A stretch of 64,000 bases of DNA from contig NZ_FOKQ01000004.1 in NCBI RefSeq assembly GCF_900112155.1, positions 44,445 through 108,444 on the forward strand, read 5' to 3'. Position 1 is the first letter of the stretch, and every line of letters begins with the position of its first letter. The notes under the pieces are model-generated. The model was not told the origin of the DNA, did no database searches, and worked only from the letters and a program-made list of their open reading frames with translations. Of this stretch, positions 50,879 to 60,472 are shown one piece after another. The translations under genes and the position numbers were made by a program. This DNA comes from Hominimerdicola alba. Lineage in GTDB: Bacteria; Bacillota; Clostridia; Oscillospirales; Ruminococcaceae.

Positions 50879-51415
50879 TTATTTAAAGAACAGCGGAAGT
50901 TTTTCAAGGAAGAAGATATCCGTTCTGTCGGCTGCATCGCCCTCGGCGAGGACTGCACCTGCACCAACGATCTTTCCGCCTGCCGCGTTTACAAGCTCCT
51001 CAACAGCTGTGAGGGATTCGCCTGTGCTGATAACATCATCCAGGATAAGTACCCGCTTGCCTTTCAGCCTTGCTACGTCCTCCTGAGAGAGGTAGAGAGT
51101 CTGGACTGCGGCGGTGGTGATGGACTTTACCTGCACCGAGATAGGGTCGGTCATATAAAGCTTAACGGACTTGCGGGCTACGACATAATTCTTGCCCGAC
51201 TGCCTTGCTGCCTCGTATGCCAGGGGTATGCCCTTGGATTCGGCTGTGATTATAACATCGAATTCGGGGGCTTTTTTAAGCAGCTCCGTGGTTGCCGCAA
51301 CTGTCATCTCAACGTCTGAGAACATTATAAATGCGGCGATATCAAGCTTTTCGCTTGCTGAACATATGGGCAGCTCTCTTGTAAGTCCTGCCACCTTCAA
51401 TGTGTATGTTTCCAT
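50879..51415 (-). CDS. Phosphoribosyltransferase (APRT-like)
   Basis: 178 residues from the ATG at 51415, 8 bp after AAGGAG. Type I PRTase fold with the PRPP-binding motif VLILDDVISTGESL at 122-135 and ITAESKGIP near 56-64, as in adenine and xanthine PRTases. It converts a nucleobase and PRPP to a nucleotide. Its position in a group with hpt, upp and two nucleobase permeases supports a salvage role, but which purine it uses cannot be told from sequence. Confidence 0.88.
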   Translation of the reverse strand: METYTLKVAGLTRELPICSASEKLDIAAFIMFSDVEMTVAATTELLKKAPEFDVIITAESKGIPLAYEAARQSGKNYVVARKSVKLYMTDPISVQVKSITTAAVQTLYLSQEDVARLKGKRVLILDDVISTGESLTAVEELVNAAGGKIVGAGAVLAEGDAADRTDIFFLEKLPLFFK

Positions 51416-51440
51416 TTTAAACACTCCTTAATACTATGCT

Positions 51441-51845
51441 TTATTTGGATGAGAAGTCCTCTATGGGGTAGTCCTCGGATATCTTATACACCGCGAACCA
51501 TGAATTTTTCTCGGTACAGCTTATTGCGAGATCGTAATCATCGCCGTCTGTTTTGCCGTAATGATCTACGCCGTCAAGGCTGTACATCCTGCGGTAGCCT
51601 TTTTTATCGAAGTATTCTTCGTAGTTATCCTTGCTGCTGCCGATGAATTCGACCATGCCATCCTCGGCGTGACCATCGGGTGTGAAGCCCTTGCTGATCT
51701 TCAAAAACACAAGTGTGGTCTTGGGAAGTTCAGCCATACCGTAGCCGCATTCTTCCAGAGCCCTGAGGATACTGCCCTCAACGAACAGCACAGCCATCAG
51801 TATCACAGCAAAGAATACTCCCGCTAATTTTTTATTATCCATCAT
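51441..51845 (-). CDS. Hypothetical membrane-anchored protein
   Basis: 134 residues. An N-terminal membrane helix (about 8-26) is followed by an outside domain of about 100 residues, with a VFLKISKGFTPDG segment and a Tyr-rich stretch (DNYEEYFDKKGYRRMYSLDGVDHYG in part). No motif recognised. GAAAGGG precedes two adjacent ATG codons. It lies between the hypoxanthine/guanine-type permease and the PRTase, in the same direction, and may be co-transcribed. Confidence 0.65.
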   Translation of the reverse strand: MMDNKKLAGVFFAVILMAVLFVEGSILRALEECGYGMAELPKTTLVFLKISKGFTPDGHAEDGMVEFIGSSKDNYEEYFDKKGYRRMYSLDGVDHYGKTDGDDYDLAISCTEKNSWFAVYKISEDYPIEDFSSK

Positions 51846-51877
51846 TTTCCCTTTCAGATATTCCGTGTTTTATACTA

Positions 51878-53332
51878 TCAGAGGAATATATACTTCAGTA
51901 CGAACAGCACTGTCAGCACATACATAATAGGGTTGATCTTCTTGGCTTTGCCGCAGAAGAGGTTGATTACAACGTAGGACATAACGCCCACAGCTATACC
52001 CTCAGCAATGCTGTAGAACAGGGGCATAGCAAGTATGCACAGATATGCGGGAACAGCCTCGGTATAGTTGTCAGGATCGAACTTGATATCGGTTATGGAG
52101 CTGAACATCAGGAAGCCCACTACTATCAGTGCGGGTGCTGTTGCGAATGAAGGTATCGCTATGAATATAGGTGCGAAAAGCATGGAAGCCAGGAACAGCA
52201 GTGCAGTTGTAACTGCGGTAAGACCTGTTCTTCCGCCTGCGCCGACACCTGCGGCGGATTCAACGAAAGTAGTTGTGGTAGAGGTACCCAGAACTGCGCC
52301 GCCTGTTGTAGCGATAGCATCAGCCATCAGTGCGGGACGTATCGCAGGGAGTTTGCCGTCCTTATCAAGCATATCTGCCTTTGAAGCCACGCCTATCAGG
52401 GTTCCCAGAGTATCGAAGAGGTCAACGAACAGGAACGAGAATACCACTACGATGAAATTGAATATGCCGACACTGCTGAAATCCACATCGAAACAGCCGC
52501 CGAAAGTCTTGCCAAGTGCGGAGAAATCTGTCATGGAGAAGCTTGGCAGCAGTGAGAACCAGCTCTCGTTGTCGGGGACATATAGTCCAACACCCTGGCA
52601 TATCATACCCAGTATCCATGTGCCGAATATGCCTATGAGTATGGAACCGCGGACTTTTCTGATATAAAGCACAGCCATCAGTACAGTGCCGATAACTGCC
52701 AGCAGGGCGCATATACCGCGGGTGTGGAAGTCTTCTCTGAAATCCACCAGTTCAACAAGGGTTGCACCGCCAACTGCCAGCTTGGCATTCTGGAGACCGA
52801 TAAATGCGATGAAAAGACCTATACCGACGGATACCGCCTTTTTAAGCGAAAGTGGTATGCAGTTGAATATGGCTTCCCTGACCTTTGTTACGGAAAGGAT
52901 TATGAATATCACGCCTTCGATGAATACAGCCAGCAGTGCTACCTGCCAGGGATATCCCATGGTGCCGCACACGGTGTATGCCATGAATGCGTTAAGTCCC
53001 ATGCCTGCGGAAAGTGCAAAGGGAAGATTCGCCATAAGACCCATGCACATAGTACCCAGGAAAGATGCAAGGCAGGTCGCAAGGAGAACAGCGGTGCTGT
53101 CCATGCCTGCGGCAGAAAGTATACTTGGGTTGACCGCAAGTATATAAGCCATAGTCATGAAAGTGGTTATACCTGCCATTACCTCGGTGCGGACATCTGT
53201 ACCATGGGCTTTCAGCTTGAAGAACTTGCCCAGAGTGCCTGTTTCGGTAATGGTCTGCACTTCCTTATTGCCCATCAGTTCAGAGGGGTGAGTTATGTGG
53301 TTCCTCTGCTTTTTTTTGCTTCTGCTTCCCAT
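51878..53332 (-). CDS. NCS2/AzgA-type purine permease
   Basis: 484 residues from the ATG at 53332, whose ribosome site GAGGAGGG lies in the end of hpt. About 12-14 membrane helices; AzgA-family signatures include GITTFMTMAYILAVNP (about 60-75), SAGMGLNAF near 115-123 and GTSTTTTFVESAAGVGAGGRTG in the middle. AzgA/PbuG proteins import hypoxanthine, guanine or adenine with protons. Its overlap with the hypoxanthine PRTase gene supports purine import coupled to salvage. Confidence 0.93.
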   Translation of the reverse strand: MGSRSKKKQRNHITHPSELMGNKEVQTITETGTLGKFFKLKAHGTDVRTEVMAGITTFMTMAYILAVNPSILSAAGMDSTAVLLATCLASFLGTMCMGLMANLPFALSAGMGLNAFMAYTVCGTMGYPWQVALLAVFIEGVIFIILSVTKVREAIFNCIPLSLKKAVSVGIGLFIAFIGLQNAKLAVGGATLVELVDFREDFHTRGICALLAVIGTVLMAVLYIRKVRGSILIGIFGTWILGMICQGVGLYVPDNESWFSLLPSFSMTDFSALGKTFGGCFDVDFSSVGIFNFIVVVFSFLFVDLFDTLGTLIGVASKADMLDKDGKLPAIRPALMADAIATTGGAVLGTSTTTTFVESAAGVGAGGRTGLTAVTTALLFLASMLFAPIFIAIPSFATAPALIVVGFLMFSSITDIKFDPDNYTEAVPAYLCILAMPLFYSIAEGIAVGVMSYVVINLFCGKAKKINPIMYVLTVLFVLKYIFL

Positions 53333-53333
53333 A

Positions 53334-53888
53334 TCACTCGCCCTCCTCAAATTCAGCTATACACGGCAGATTTCTGTAATACTCGCCGTAATCGAGACCG
53401 TATCCTATAACGAAATAATCGGGTATGGTAAACAGTGCATAGTCCGAACTGAGTTCTACAAGACGTCTGTCGGGCTTATCCAGCAGTGTTACTATCTTCA
53501 GAGAAAGGGGGTTCTTGCTTTCAAGGTACTCCTTGACCTTGCTGAGAGTTCTTCCCGTATCGATTATATCCTCGACGATCACTACATGATACTTGCTTAT
53601 ATCCTGTGCGAGGTCAAGGGTTATCTCAACGTTTCCGGAGCTCTCGGTGCTTTCAAAATAGCTTTTTGCCGCCATGAAGCCTATCTCGTGGGGGATAGTT
53701 ATGGCACGGCTAAGGTCGGCAAGGAATATAAATGCGCCTTTAAGGATAGTCACAAGAAGCAGGGGCTTGTCCTTGTACTCCAGGCTGAGTATCTCGCCTG
53801 CTTTTGTTACGGCTTCCTTAATCTCTTCCTCGGATATCACAACTCGTTTGATATGCTTGTGGAATTCGGGCATATTTGTCATCTGCAT
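53334..53888 (-). CDS. hpt: Hypoxanthine phosphoribosyltransferase
   Basis: 184 residues. Converts hypoxanthine or guanine plus PRPP to IMP or GMP. PRPP motif VVIVEDIIDTGRTL at 102-115, the PPi-loop region LLVTILKGAFIF near 44-55 and the purine-binding DYFVIGYGLDYGEYYRNLP near 156-174 are all present. A GGGAG site precedes the ATG. The next gene's start lies 1 bp after its stop, and upp is 22 bp upstream. Confidence 0.96.
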   Translation of the reverse strand: MQMTNMPEFHKHIKRVVISEEEIKEAVTKAGEILSLEYKDKPLLLVTILKGAFIFLADLSRAITIPHEIGFMAAKSYFESTESSGNVEITLDLAQDISKYHVVIVEDIIDTGRTLSKVKEYLESKNPLSLKIVTLLDKPDRRLVELSSDYALFTIPDYFVIGYGLDYGEYYRNLPCIAEFEEGE

Positions 53889-53910
53889 CTGCGGTCTCTC
53901 CCTTCGTTAT

Positions 53911-54540
53911 TTACTTGGTTCCGAATATTCTATCACCCGCGTCGCCGAGACCGGGGACGATGTATGCGTTCTCGTTGAGCTTTTCATCAAGGCTTCCCAC
54001 ATAGATATCGATATCGGGGTGAGCCTTTTGCAGGGCTTCAAGACCCTCAGGAGCAGCTATAACGCACATGAACTTGATATGGCTGCATCCGCGCTGTTTG
54101 ATGAAATCAACCGCCGTTATCGCCGAGCCGCCTGTTGCAAGCATGGGGTCGGGAAGGATAACAAGTCTTTCATCGATATTCTCGGGAAGCTTGCAGAAGT
54201 ACTCATGGGGCTCATGGGTAACTTCATCCCTGTAAAGACCTATATGTCCCACCTTTGCGGAAGGCACCAGTGCGAGTATACCATTCACCATACCCAGACC
54301 TGCACGCAGTATCGGAACGACTGCCAGCTTCTTACCAGCAAGCATGGGCACATCAGCCGTAGTTATAGGTGTTTTGACGCTTACCAGCTCGGTGGGCAGG
54401 TCGCGGAGAGCCTCATAGCCCATTAGCATGGCTATCTCTTCTACGAGTATTCTGAAATCCCTTGTACCTGTGTTTTCATCACGCAGCAGAGATATCTTGT
54501 GCTTGATAAGTGGATGGTCGATGATAGTTACTTTTCCCAT
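53911..54540 (-). CDS. upp: Uracil phosphoribosyltransferase
   Basis: 209 residues, standard length. Makes UMP from uracil and PRPP. PRPP-binding loop [13 protein letters not shown] near 128-140 and the uracil-binding [16 protein letters not shown] at the C-terminus match the family. It follows the uracil permease gene by about 50 bp, and the operon goes on with hpt, so pyrimidine and purine salvage are co-expressed. Confidence 0.97.
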   Translation of the reverse strand: MGKVTIIDHPLIKHKISLLRDENTGTRDFRILVEEIAMLMGYEALRDLPTELVSVKTPITTADVPMLAGKKLAVVPILRAGLGMVNGILALVPSAKVGHIGLYRDEVTHEPHEYFCKLPENIDERLVILPDPMLATGGSAITAVDFIKQRGCSHIKFMCVIAAPEGLEALQKAHPDIDIYVGSLDEKLNENAYIVPGLGDAGDRIFGTK

Positions 54541-54589
54541 TTTGAAAACCTCGCTTTTATATTATTTTTGTATACTGAGCACTGTTTCA

Positions 54590-55960
54590 TTATTCGCACT
54601 TGCCATTGTTATCCGATTTTCGGGACAGCATAACATTTGTAAGTATGCCGAGGATAAGAGCAGCAGCGATCTCGGTAAGCGTTACCTTGCCGAAGCTTAT
54701 GCTGAGTCCGCCGATACCCGCAATAAATATCACGGAAGCTGTGAACAGGTTGCGGTTGTCATCAAGATCGACTTCTTTCAGCATTTTAAGTCCCGAAACT
54801 GCAATGAAACCGTAAAGAGCCACGCACACACCGCCCATAACGCAGGCGGGTATCGAATCTACAAAAGCCACGAAGGGCGTTACGAACGAGAAGAGTATAC
54901 AGCCTATGGCAGCCGCGATTATGGTAACTGTGGAGGCGTTGCCTGTTATGGCTACACAGCCCACGCTCTCGCCGTAGGTGGTATTTGGACAGCCGCCGAA
55001 AAATGCGCCTGCCATAGAACCTACGCCGTCACCGAGAAGTGTGCGGGCAAGACCGGGTTCTTTGAGAAGATCTCTGCCGATAACGGAGGAGAGATTCTTG
55101 TGGTCAGCAACGTGCTCGGCAAAAACCACCAGCGCCACGGGGACATAAGCCACAAGGATAGTCAGTATATAACTGCCTGTCAGGTCGCCGAAGCCCTTAA
55201 ATCCTTCAAGGAAAACAAGGTCGGGGAGCTTGAAGAAGCTTTCTGCGGTAACATTGCCGTCGGGGAACATTACCTTCGAGAACACCGAAAGATCCAGGAT
55301 CTTCAGTGCTTCGATATCAGCGGCATTGCCTATCATGGTGAATATCAAGGACACTGCATAGCCCGCAAGTATTCCCATAACAAATGGCACAAGGCGGAGC
55401 ATCTTTTTGCCGTAGGTGGAGCACAGCATAGTCACCGCAAGGGTCACAAGACCGCATATCAGCGCGATATACTTAGCGGCGGGAACATCTGTGACATCGC
55501 TTTTCTGAAGATCTCCGATGGCATTTCCCGCAAGGGAAAGACCGATTATTGCAACGGTGGGTCCAATGACCACAGGGGGCATCAGTTTGCCCAGCCAGTC
55601 AACACCTACAACGCCTATCAGCGCGGCTATAATCACATATACAAGTCCTGCGGCAACAGCACCTATTATTATGCCCAGCATACCCAGCTGTGCTGTGGCA
55701 GCGCCTGCAAATGCAGCGGACATGGAACCTATGAAAGCAAAAGAAGAACCCAGAAATACAGGGCTTTTCTTCTTAGTGAACGCAAGATACACCAGCGTGC
55801 CCACACCAGCACCGAACATTGCGGCGGCGGGGGTAAGACCGTTGCCGATTATCACGGGGACAGCTATCGTTGCCGCCAGTATCGCCAGCATCTGCTGTAG
55901 GGCAAAGACGATTATCTGCCCTGTTTTCGGCTTTGATTCAACATCATAGATCAACTTCAT
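54590..55960 (-). CDS. uraA: Uracil/xanthine permease (NCS2 family)
   Basis: 456 residues with about 12-14 membrane helices. The NCS2 signatures are visible: QQMLAILAATIAVPVI at the N-terminus, FAEHVADHKNL near 256-266 (substrate-site Glu and helix), and GCPNTTYGESVG near 305-316. This pattern is that of uracil permeases. Placement before upp makes uracil the most probable substrate. It is the first gene of the salvage operon, with a promoter about 50 bp upstream. The ribosome site (AAAGG) is rather far from the ATG. Confidence 0.93.
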   Translation of the reverse strand: MKLIYDVESKPKTGQIIVFALQQMLAILAATIAVPVIIGNGLTPAAAMFGAGVGTLVYLAFTKKKSPVFLGSSFAFIGSMSAAFAGAATAQLGMLGIIIGAVAAGLVYVIIAALIGVVGVDWLGKLMPPVVIGPTVAIIGLSLAGNAIGDLQKSDVTDVPAAKYIALICGLVTLAVTMLCSTYGKKMLRLVPFVMGILAGYAVSLIFTMIGNAADIEALKILDLSVFSKVMFPDGNVTAESFFKLPDLVFLEGFKGFGDLTGSYILTILVAYVPVALVVFAEHVADHKNLSSVIGRDLLKEPGLARTLLGDGVGSMAGAFFGGCPNTTYGESVGCVAITGNASTVTIIAAAIGCILFSFVTPFVAFVDSIPACVMGGVCVALYGFIAVSGLKMLKEVDLDDNRNLFTASVIFIAGIGGLSISFGKVTLTEIAAALILGILTNVMLSRKSDNNGKCE

Positions 55961-56006
55961 TTTAGCTTTACAACGCCTTTCATCTAATTATCACATTCAT
56001 AGATTT

Positions 56007-56035
56007 ATTTTAGCATATTTCGGTAAGAATGTCAA
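56007..56035 (-). promoter_or_regulatory. Promoter of the nucleobase salvage operon
   Basis: Minus-strand TTGACA, 17 bp, TAAAAT. Confidence 0.82.
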
Positions 56036-56087
56036 TAATAATAAAATATTTCAACTTGTTTTAGTATACTATTAATATTTAAAAAGA

Positions 56088-56119
56088 CAAAAAACGCATA
56101 CTTTTCAAAAGTATGCGTT
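56088..56119 (-). terminator. Terminator of the lipid-type operon
   Basis: AACGCATACTTTT pairs with AAAAGTATGCGTT (up to 13 bp, central C), then TTTTG on the minus strand. It lies about 85 bp beyond the stop of the last gene. Confidence 0.82.
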
Positions 56120-56204
56120 CGATTTTGTATAGGTAAATAACCGCAATTTTTGAGAAACAATAGCTGTATATTTTTTCCAGCTAAAATACTTCCCTTTCTT
56201 CGTG

Positions 56205-56831
56205 TCAAATACGCTTAGTGAAAAGTCGTTTTGTCAGTGGGATAAGAAGTTTCCCCATGCCACGGAGATATCGCTTCATACAGAATTTCTGCATATATTC
56301 ATCATGTCTGTCGCAGGGACGTTTGCTGATCTTGCCCTGAAAATATTGATATTTCATGAGGAGTTCATCTATATCCTTTATGGAGTATCTCCAGTAGGGC
56401 TTGGCAAGGCTGACTGCCCTGCTTTTTTCGATCACCTGTGCGGTAAAACTCATGCAGTTTTCAGCCCCCGCTATCCTGAATCCGCCGATAAGGGGCATGG
56501 TCGCCATTGAGTACACATTGAAGAGATATCCCCCGCTTTCACGGTCTTTTATAAAGGTAAGGATATCGGCGTAAGCATCGTTTTCCACAGGAAGTCGGAA
56601 AACTTTCACGCCGTAGTCCCAGTGTTCGCCGAATGCGTAATAATCACGGTACTCATGGGTGAAGCCCGCTTCAAAGGGATAATAATGGTATCTTCTGGAA
56701 AAGCTGATATAGTCCGTCAGGGACTTATCAAGGCACACAGCTATATGCGTGTAGGGATAGTGTGTAAACTTCCGCGCTATGCTCCCCAGACCCGTATGCG
56801 CCTTTATCAGCACAATGTAGATATATCTCAC
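56205..56831 (-). CDS. Permuted papain-like (YiiX/NlpC-P60 type) protein
   Basis: 208 residues. The N-terminal half has YTHIAVCLD near 27-35 with a candidate catalytic His, and the middle has an AENCMSFTAQVI segment near 122-133 with a candidate Cys, the order (His before Cys) expected for circularly permuted NlpC/P60 enzymes such as YiiX. Members act as acyltransferases, amidases or lipid-modifying enzymes. The start overlaps the end of the CDP-alcohol transferase gene by 4 bp (ATGA). Being last in a lipid operon suggests a lipid-related substrate; that is inferred. Confidence 0.7.
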   Translation of the reverse strand: MRYIYIVLIKAHTGLGSIARKFTHYPYTHIAVCLDKSLTDYISFSRRYHYYPFEAGFTHEYRDYYAFGEHWDYGVKVFRLPVENDAYADILTFIKDRESGGYLFNVYSMATMPLIGGFRIAGAENCMSFTAQVIEKSRAVSLAKPYWRYSIKDIDELLMKYQYFQGKISKRPCDRHDEYMQKFCMKRYLRGMGKLLIPLTKRLFTKRI

Positions 56832-57499
56832 TTTTGGCTTTCCTCCAGCCTTTTGAAAAGGGTTATCATCATGCGTATCATTTCGTAGTACATGGGTATC
56901 ATGGCGATGACGGCTATGATATCCACAACAGTCACACCGCTGCCGAAAATGGTGAAGACCTCGCTATCCTTGAAGATCATAGCGCAAATCGCCACAACGG
57001 TATAGCTGATATGGGCTTCGATAGGTCCCAGCCGCGGAAACTGAAATTCATTGAAATAGATGATATAATTCATCATGGTGACATTCATGATGCCGTATAG
57101 CGGGGCGGCAAGCGCCATGGGCAGAAGATGCGCCGCAGGGGTCAGACCAATGGATATCAGCAAAAACGTTGAAAAAAGTATATCCACCATGAGGTCGTAA
57201 TATGCCCCCGCTTTTGAGGAAAGCCCCCTTGATCTGGCTATAAATCCGTCAAGGTCATCTGCCACCAGATGCACTGCAAGACCCGCTATCGTACCCAGCC
57301 AGAACCAGGATGAAATGTTTGTCAGAAGCGTCATAACGATGGAGAATATCCCACCTGCGGCACTTAGTGTGGTCATCCGGTTGGGTGTCATGGACTTTGG
57401 TATATGTGGTCCCACGTGCTTGTATAAAAACTGCTGAAATCCCGTTTCAAGCTTGCTTGGTATCATTTTCTTCACGGGATTTTTATAGACTTCTCCCAT
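56828..57499 (-). CDS. CDP-alcohol phosphatidyltransferase
   Basis: 223 residues with several membrane helices. The catalytic signature D84-G85-x2-A88-R89-x8-G98-x3-D102-x3-D106 is complete. Enzymes of this family transfer a phosphatidyl group from CDP-diacylglycerol to an alcohol (glycerol-3-phosphate, inositol, serine, etc.), or a CDP-alcohol to diacylglycerol. The acceptor cannot be told from the motif. Its ATG lies 1 bp after the stop of the radical SAM gene, so the two are linked in one operon. Confidence 0.9.
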   Translation of the reverse strand: MGEVYKNPVKKMIPSKLETGFQQFLYKHVGPHIPKSMTPNRMTTLSAAGGIFSIVMTLLTNISSWFWLGTIAGLAVHLVADDLDGFIARSRGLSSKAGAYYDLMVDILFSTFLLISIGLTPAAHLLPMALAAPLYGIMNVTMMNYIIYFNEFQFPRLGPIEAHISYTVVAICAMIFKDSEVFTIFGSGVTVVDIIAVIAMIPMYYEMIRMMITLFKRLEESQK

Positions 57500-57500
57500 T

Positions 57501-58832
57501 CTATCCTCCGAACCTGAACATATTTTTAACTATGGAACCTATAAAGAATTTATAGTCGATAAAATCGTATATCCCCTGTCGCCATGCCCGCAGGAATAGT
57601 CCGCCGATAAGGATATGGTAGTGCATATAATACCGCCTTACGCTCATATGGGCGGGCTTGGCTACCACGTGCAGATAGTCCCAGTGTGACGGGTCGCGGG
57701 TGATGAGACGGCTTCGGTATTCATCGTAAAGCTCGCTGTTCATCTCGGGGGTGTATATGGATATAGCCGCGTGTTTCAGCTTATGCTTGCGCACCCATTT
57801 AGCTATATCCCTGAAATCCCGCGCCTTGAAATCAAGATCGACTATGAACATACCCATGGCATTTATGCCCAGATCGTTGAGTATCTCCACCGCCGCAGAA
57901 TTGGCATAAAGGTCGGACTTTTTGTTATAGCGGTAAAGGTGCTTGTCATCAGCGGCTTCAAGTCCCACCAGAACATAGTAGAAACCTATCTCCTTCAGCC
58001 GTTCCATCAGGTCGCGGTGCTTGGATATGAAATCCGCTCTGCCGTAACAGACGTACTTTTTGTGTATGCCCCGCTCTTTTACAAGGCGGATAAATTCTTC
58101 AAGGCGCTTTTCACCGAAAAGGAAATCATCGTCGATAAAATAGATGTTCTCACATTCTATGGAAGCTATCTCGTCCACCACATCTGCGATATCCCTTGCG
58201 GAGTAAGTGCCGCAGTTCAGCCTGTTGCGGTAGCAGAATTTACACTTGTAGGGACAGCAGTAAGCCGTCCTCACATGGGCGCAGGGCTGTAATTCGAGAT
58301 AGCGGTAGCGGGGGTGGGCATAGAAATAGCTTCTGTCGGGGCGGGGCAGGCGCTTGATATCAAAGGGTGCAGCCTCATTCTCCACCCAGCGGTTTCCGCG
58401 GTTTATACAAAGTCCGTTTACTGCGGCGAGGGCTTTGTTTTCAAGTACGTCCACTATACCATATATATCGAAGCTTCTGAAAACGAAGTCTATATAGCTT
58501 TCATAGAAACGCTTGTAGTTGTGCTGTGCGTGAAGTCCGCCGACCATGGTGATACAGCCTATATCCTTTGCGGCACGGCAGTATTCTTTCATGAAATTTT
58601 CCTGCCTTGTTCTTCCGCAGACGTAAACCGCATGGGGAGAAACTTCCGCAAGGCGCTTTACAAAAGGCTGTTCCTCAACCTGACCGTCCCAGATATAGGG
58701 TTCATAGCCAGCATCTTTCAGGACAGTGCATATATATTCAAGTTCAAGAGGTTCATTATCGATTATCCCTGCGAAATTATATTTCGTTCTGGATATCTCC
58801 GGATGGACCAGCAGTACTTTTCTGTTATCCAT
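57501..58832 (-). CDS. B12-binding-type radical SAM protein
   Basis: 443 residues from the ATG at 58832, 8 bp after GAGGAG. An N-terminal cobalamin-binding-like Rossmann domain (about 5-120, ending MVGGLHAQH) is followed by the radical SAM core with C193-x3-C197-x2-C200 in CPYKCKFC and FIDDDFLF further on, then a C-terminal domain with IGGLFLRAW. The DxHxxG B12 motif is not visible, as in many members. Relatives methylate unreactive carbons or join C-C bonds; lipid-acting members exist (hopanoid methylases and tetraether synthases). In this operon a lipid acyl chain or headgroup is the likely target. Confidence 0.85.
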   Translation of the reverse strand: MDNRKVLLVHPEISRTKYNFAGIIDNEPLELEYICTVLKDAGYEPYIWDGQVEEQPFVKRLAEVSPHAVYVCGRTRQENFMKEYCRAAKDIGCITMVGGLHAQHNYKRFYESYIDFVFRSFDIYGIVDVLENKALAAVNGLCINRGNRWVENEAAPFDIKRLPRPDRSYFYAHPRYRYLELQPCAHVRTAYCCPYKCKFCYRNRLNCGTYSARDIADVVDEIASIECENIYFIDDDFLFGEKRLEEFIRLVKERGIHKKYVCYGRADFISKHRDLMERLKEIGFYYVLVGLEAADDKHLYRYNKKSDLYANSAAVEILNDLGINAMGMFIVDLDFKARDFRDIAKWVRKHKLKHAAISIYTPEMNSELYDEYRSRLITRDPSHWDYLHVVAKPAHMSVRRYYMHYHILIGGLFLRAWRQGIYDFIDYKFFIGSIVKNMFRFGG

Positions 58833-58837
58833 AGCTA

Positions 58838-60472
58838 TCACTCCTCAGCTTTCAGCGCAAGATAATCCACCTTGCCCACAAGTGTTCTGGGCAGACTTTC
58901 TTTGAATCTTATCTCTCTCGGCAGTGCGTAAACTGCTATATCCTTTTTCAGCATTTCGGTTAGTTCATCACGGAGAGAATCCTCATTAACGCCTTCCTTT
59001 GGAACTACATATGCCCTTACTTTTTCGCCCATTATCTGATCTTCAATACCCACAACGGCGCACATCACCACATCGCGGTGAGAGTTTATGACCTCTTCGA
59101 TATTCTGAGGATAGATATTGTATCCCCCCGAAACTATCATGCGCTTCAGCCTTTGGCGGAAGTACACATATCCATCTTTATCCATATAACCAAGGTCGCC
59201 TGTGTGGAGCCAGATATTGCCGTCTTCATGCATACGCAAGGTATTGGCAGTCTCCTCAGGGGCTTTGTAATAGCCTTTCATCACCGTGGTGCCGCGGAGG
59301 ATTATCTCGCCTGTTTCACCCGCAGGCAGTTCGTTGCCCTCGGTGTCAACTATCTTGAAAAAGGTATCGGCATAGGGCAGACCCACACTTTCAAGCTTAT
59401 CGGAAGATGCAGGCAGAAGACAGCAGCCTGTTACACACTCGGTAAGACCGTAGCCCTCTCTTACGCGGGCTCTGCTTCCGTGGGAATCAAGAAGATCATT
59501 GAGCTTTTTCTTTGAGCTTGGTGACAGAGAATCTCCGCCCGATATGACAGTTTTCAGGAAGCTCATATCCTTGCCGTCGAAGTCCTTGTTCATCAGCATA
59601 GCTTCATATATGGCGGGCACTCCCGAGATGATATTCGGCTTGTATTTGAAAAGCAGTTCATGGAATTCAGCCGCAGAGAATTTCGGCAGTATTATCGCTG
59701 TGCCGCCCAGTATCAAAATAGTATGTATGCACACTCCCAGTCCGAAACCGTGGAAGACGGGCATTACCGAAAGCATTTTCTCGCCTGCGTAAAGATTGCC
59801 GCAGCCGTCGATACTTTGGTCAGCAAGGGCATTGAAATTCAGGTTGGTGAGCATTATGCCCTTTGGGATACCCGTTGTTCCGCCGCTGTAAAGGATAGCC
59901 GCGGTATCATCTGGGGCGGAATCAACATTGATATTTTGCTTTATATTCTTTGCACCTGCAATAAAATCCGACCAGCTGTCAAAGCCTGTATATTCGGGGA
60001 GTTTGCCTTTCAGCTTAGCAAAATATCCCGCCTGTATCACAGGGGGCATATAGGCGCTGACACTAACAGCCACAGCCTTTTCGGGGCATACCCTCATGCA
60101 GACCTTTCTCATTTTCTCCGAAACGGAATCAAGAAAGAAAACATACTTGCTCTCGGTGAGTTCCATATAGCGGATTATCTCATTTTCAGCGGAGAGCGGG
60201 TGTATCATGTTAGCCACCGCGCCCACCTTATTTATGGCATAAAACAGAAAGACCGCCTGTGGGATATTCGGCAGGCAGACGGATACGCTGTCGCCTTTTT
60301 TGACACCCGCCGCCGCAAGTGCGCGGGCTGTTCTGCCTATCTCACCGATAAGACGGCGGAATGTCAGCTTGTTGCCGAAATAGTTCAGTGCGGTATATCC
60401 GGGGTATTTCTTCGCTGTCATGACAAGATATCGATACAGCGAGCAATCGGGGTATTCAAGATGTCTTTTCAT
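58838..60472 (-). CDS. AMP-dependent acyl ligase (fatty-acid type)
   Basis: 544 residues from the ATG at 60472, 8 bp after GGAG. Adenylation-domain motifs are all present: A3 YSGGTTGIPKG (about 204-214), A5 GYGLTE, A7/A8 TGDLGYMDKDGYVYFRQRLKRMIVSGGYNIYP, and the final catalytic Lys in PRTLVGKVDYLAL. It activates a carboxylic acid, probably a fatty acid, as acyl-AMP and then a thioester. It overlaps the acyltransferase gene by 17 bp and feeds the same pathway. Substrate chain type is unknown. Confidence 0.92.
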   Translation of the reverse strand: MKRHLEYPDCSLYRYLVMTAKKYPGYTALNYFGNKLTFRRLIGEIGRTARALAAAGVKKGDSVSVCLPNIPQAVFLFYAINKVGAVANMIHPLSAENEIIRYMELTESKYVFFLDSVSEKMRKVCMRVCPEKAVAVSVSAYMPPVIQAGYFAKLKGKLPEYTGFDSWSDFIAGAKNIKQNINVDSAPDDTAAILYSGGTTGIPKGIMLTNLNFNALADQSIDGCGNLYAGEKMLSVMPVFHGFGLGVCIHTILILGGTAIILPKFSAAEFHELLFKYKPNIISGVPAIYEAMLMNKDFDGKDMSFLKTVISGGDSLSPSSKKKLNDLLDSHGSRARVREGYGLTECVTGCCLLPASSDKLESVGLPYADTFFKIVDTEGNELPAGETGEIILRGTTVMKGYYKAPEETANTLRMHEDGNIWLHTGDLGYMDKDGYVYFRQRLKRMIVSGGYNIYPQNIEEVINSHRDVVMCAVVGIEDQIMGEKVRAYVVPKEGVNEDSLRDELTEMLKKDIAVYALPREIRFKESLPRTLVGKVDYLALKAEE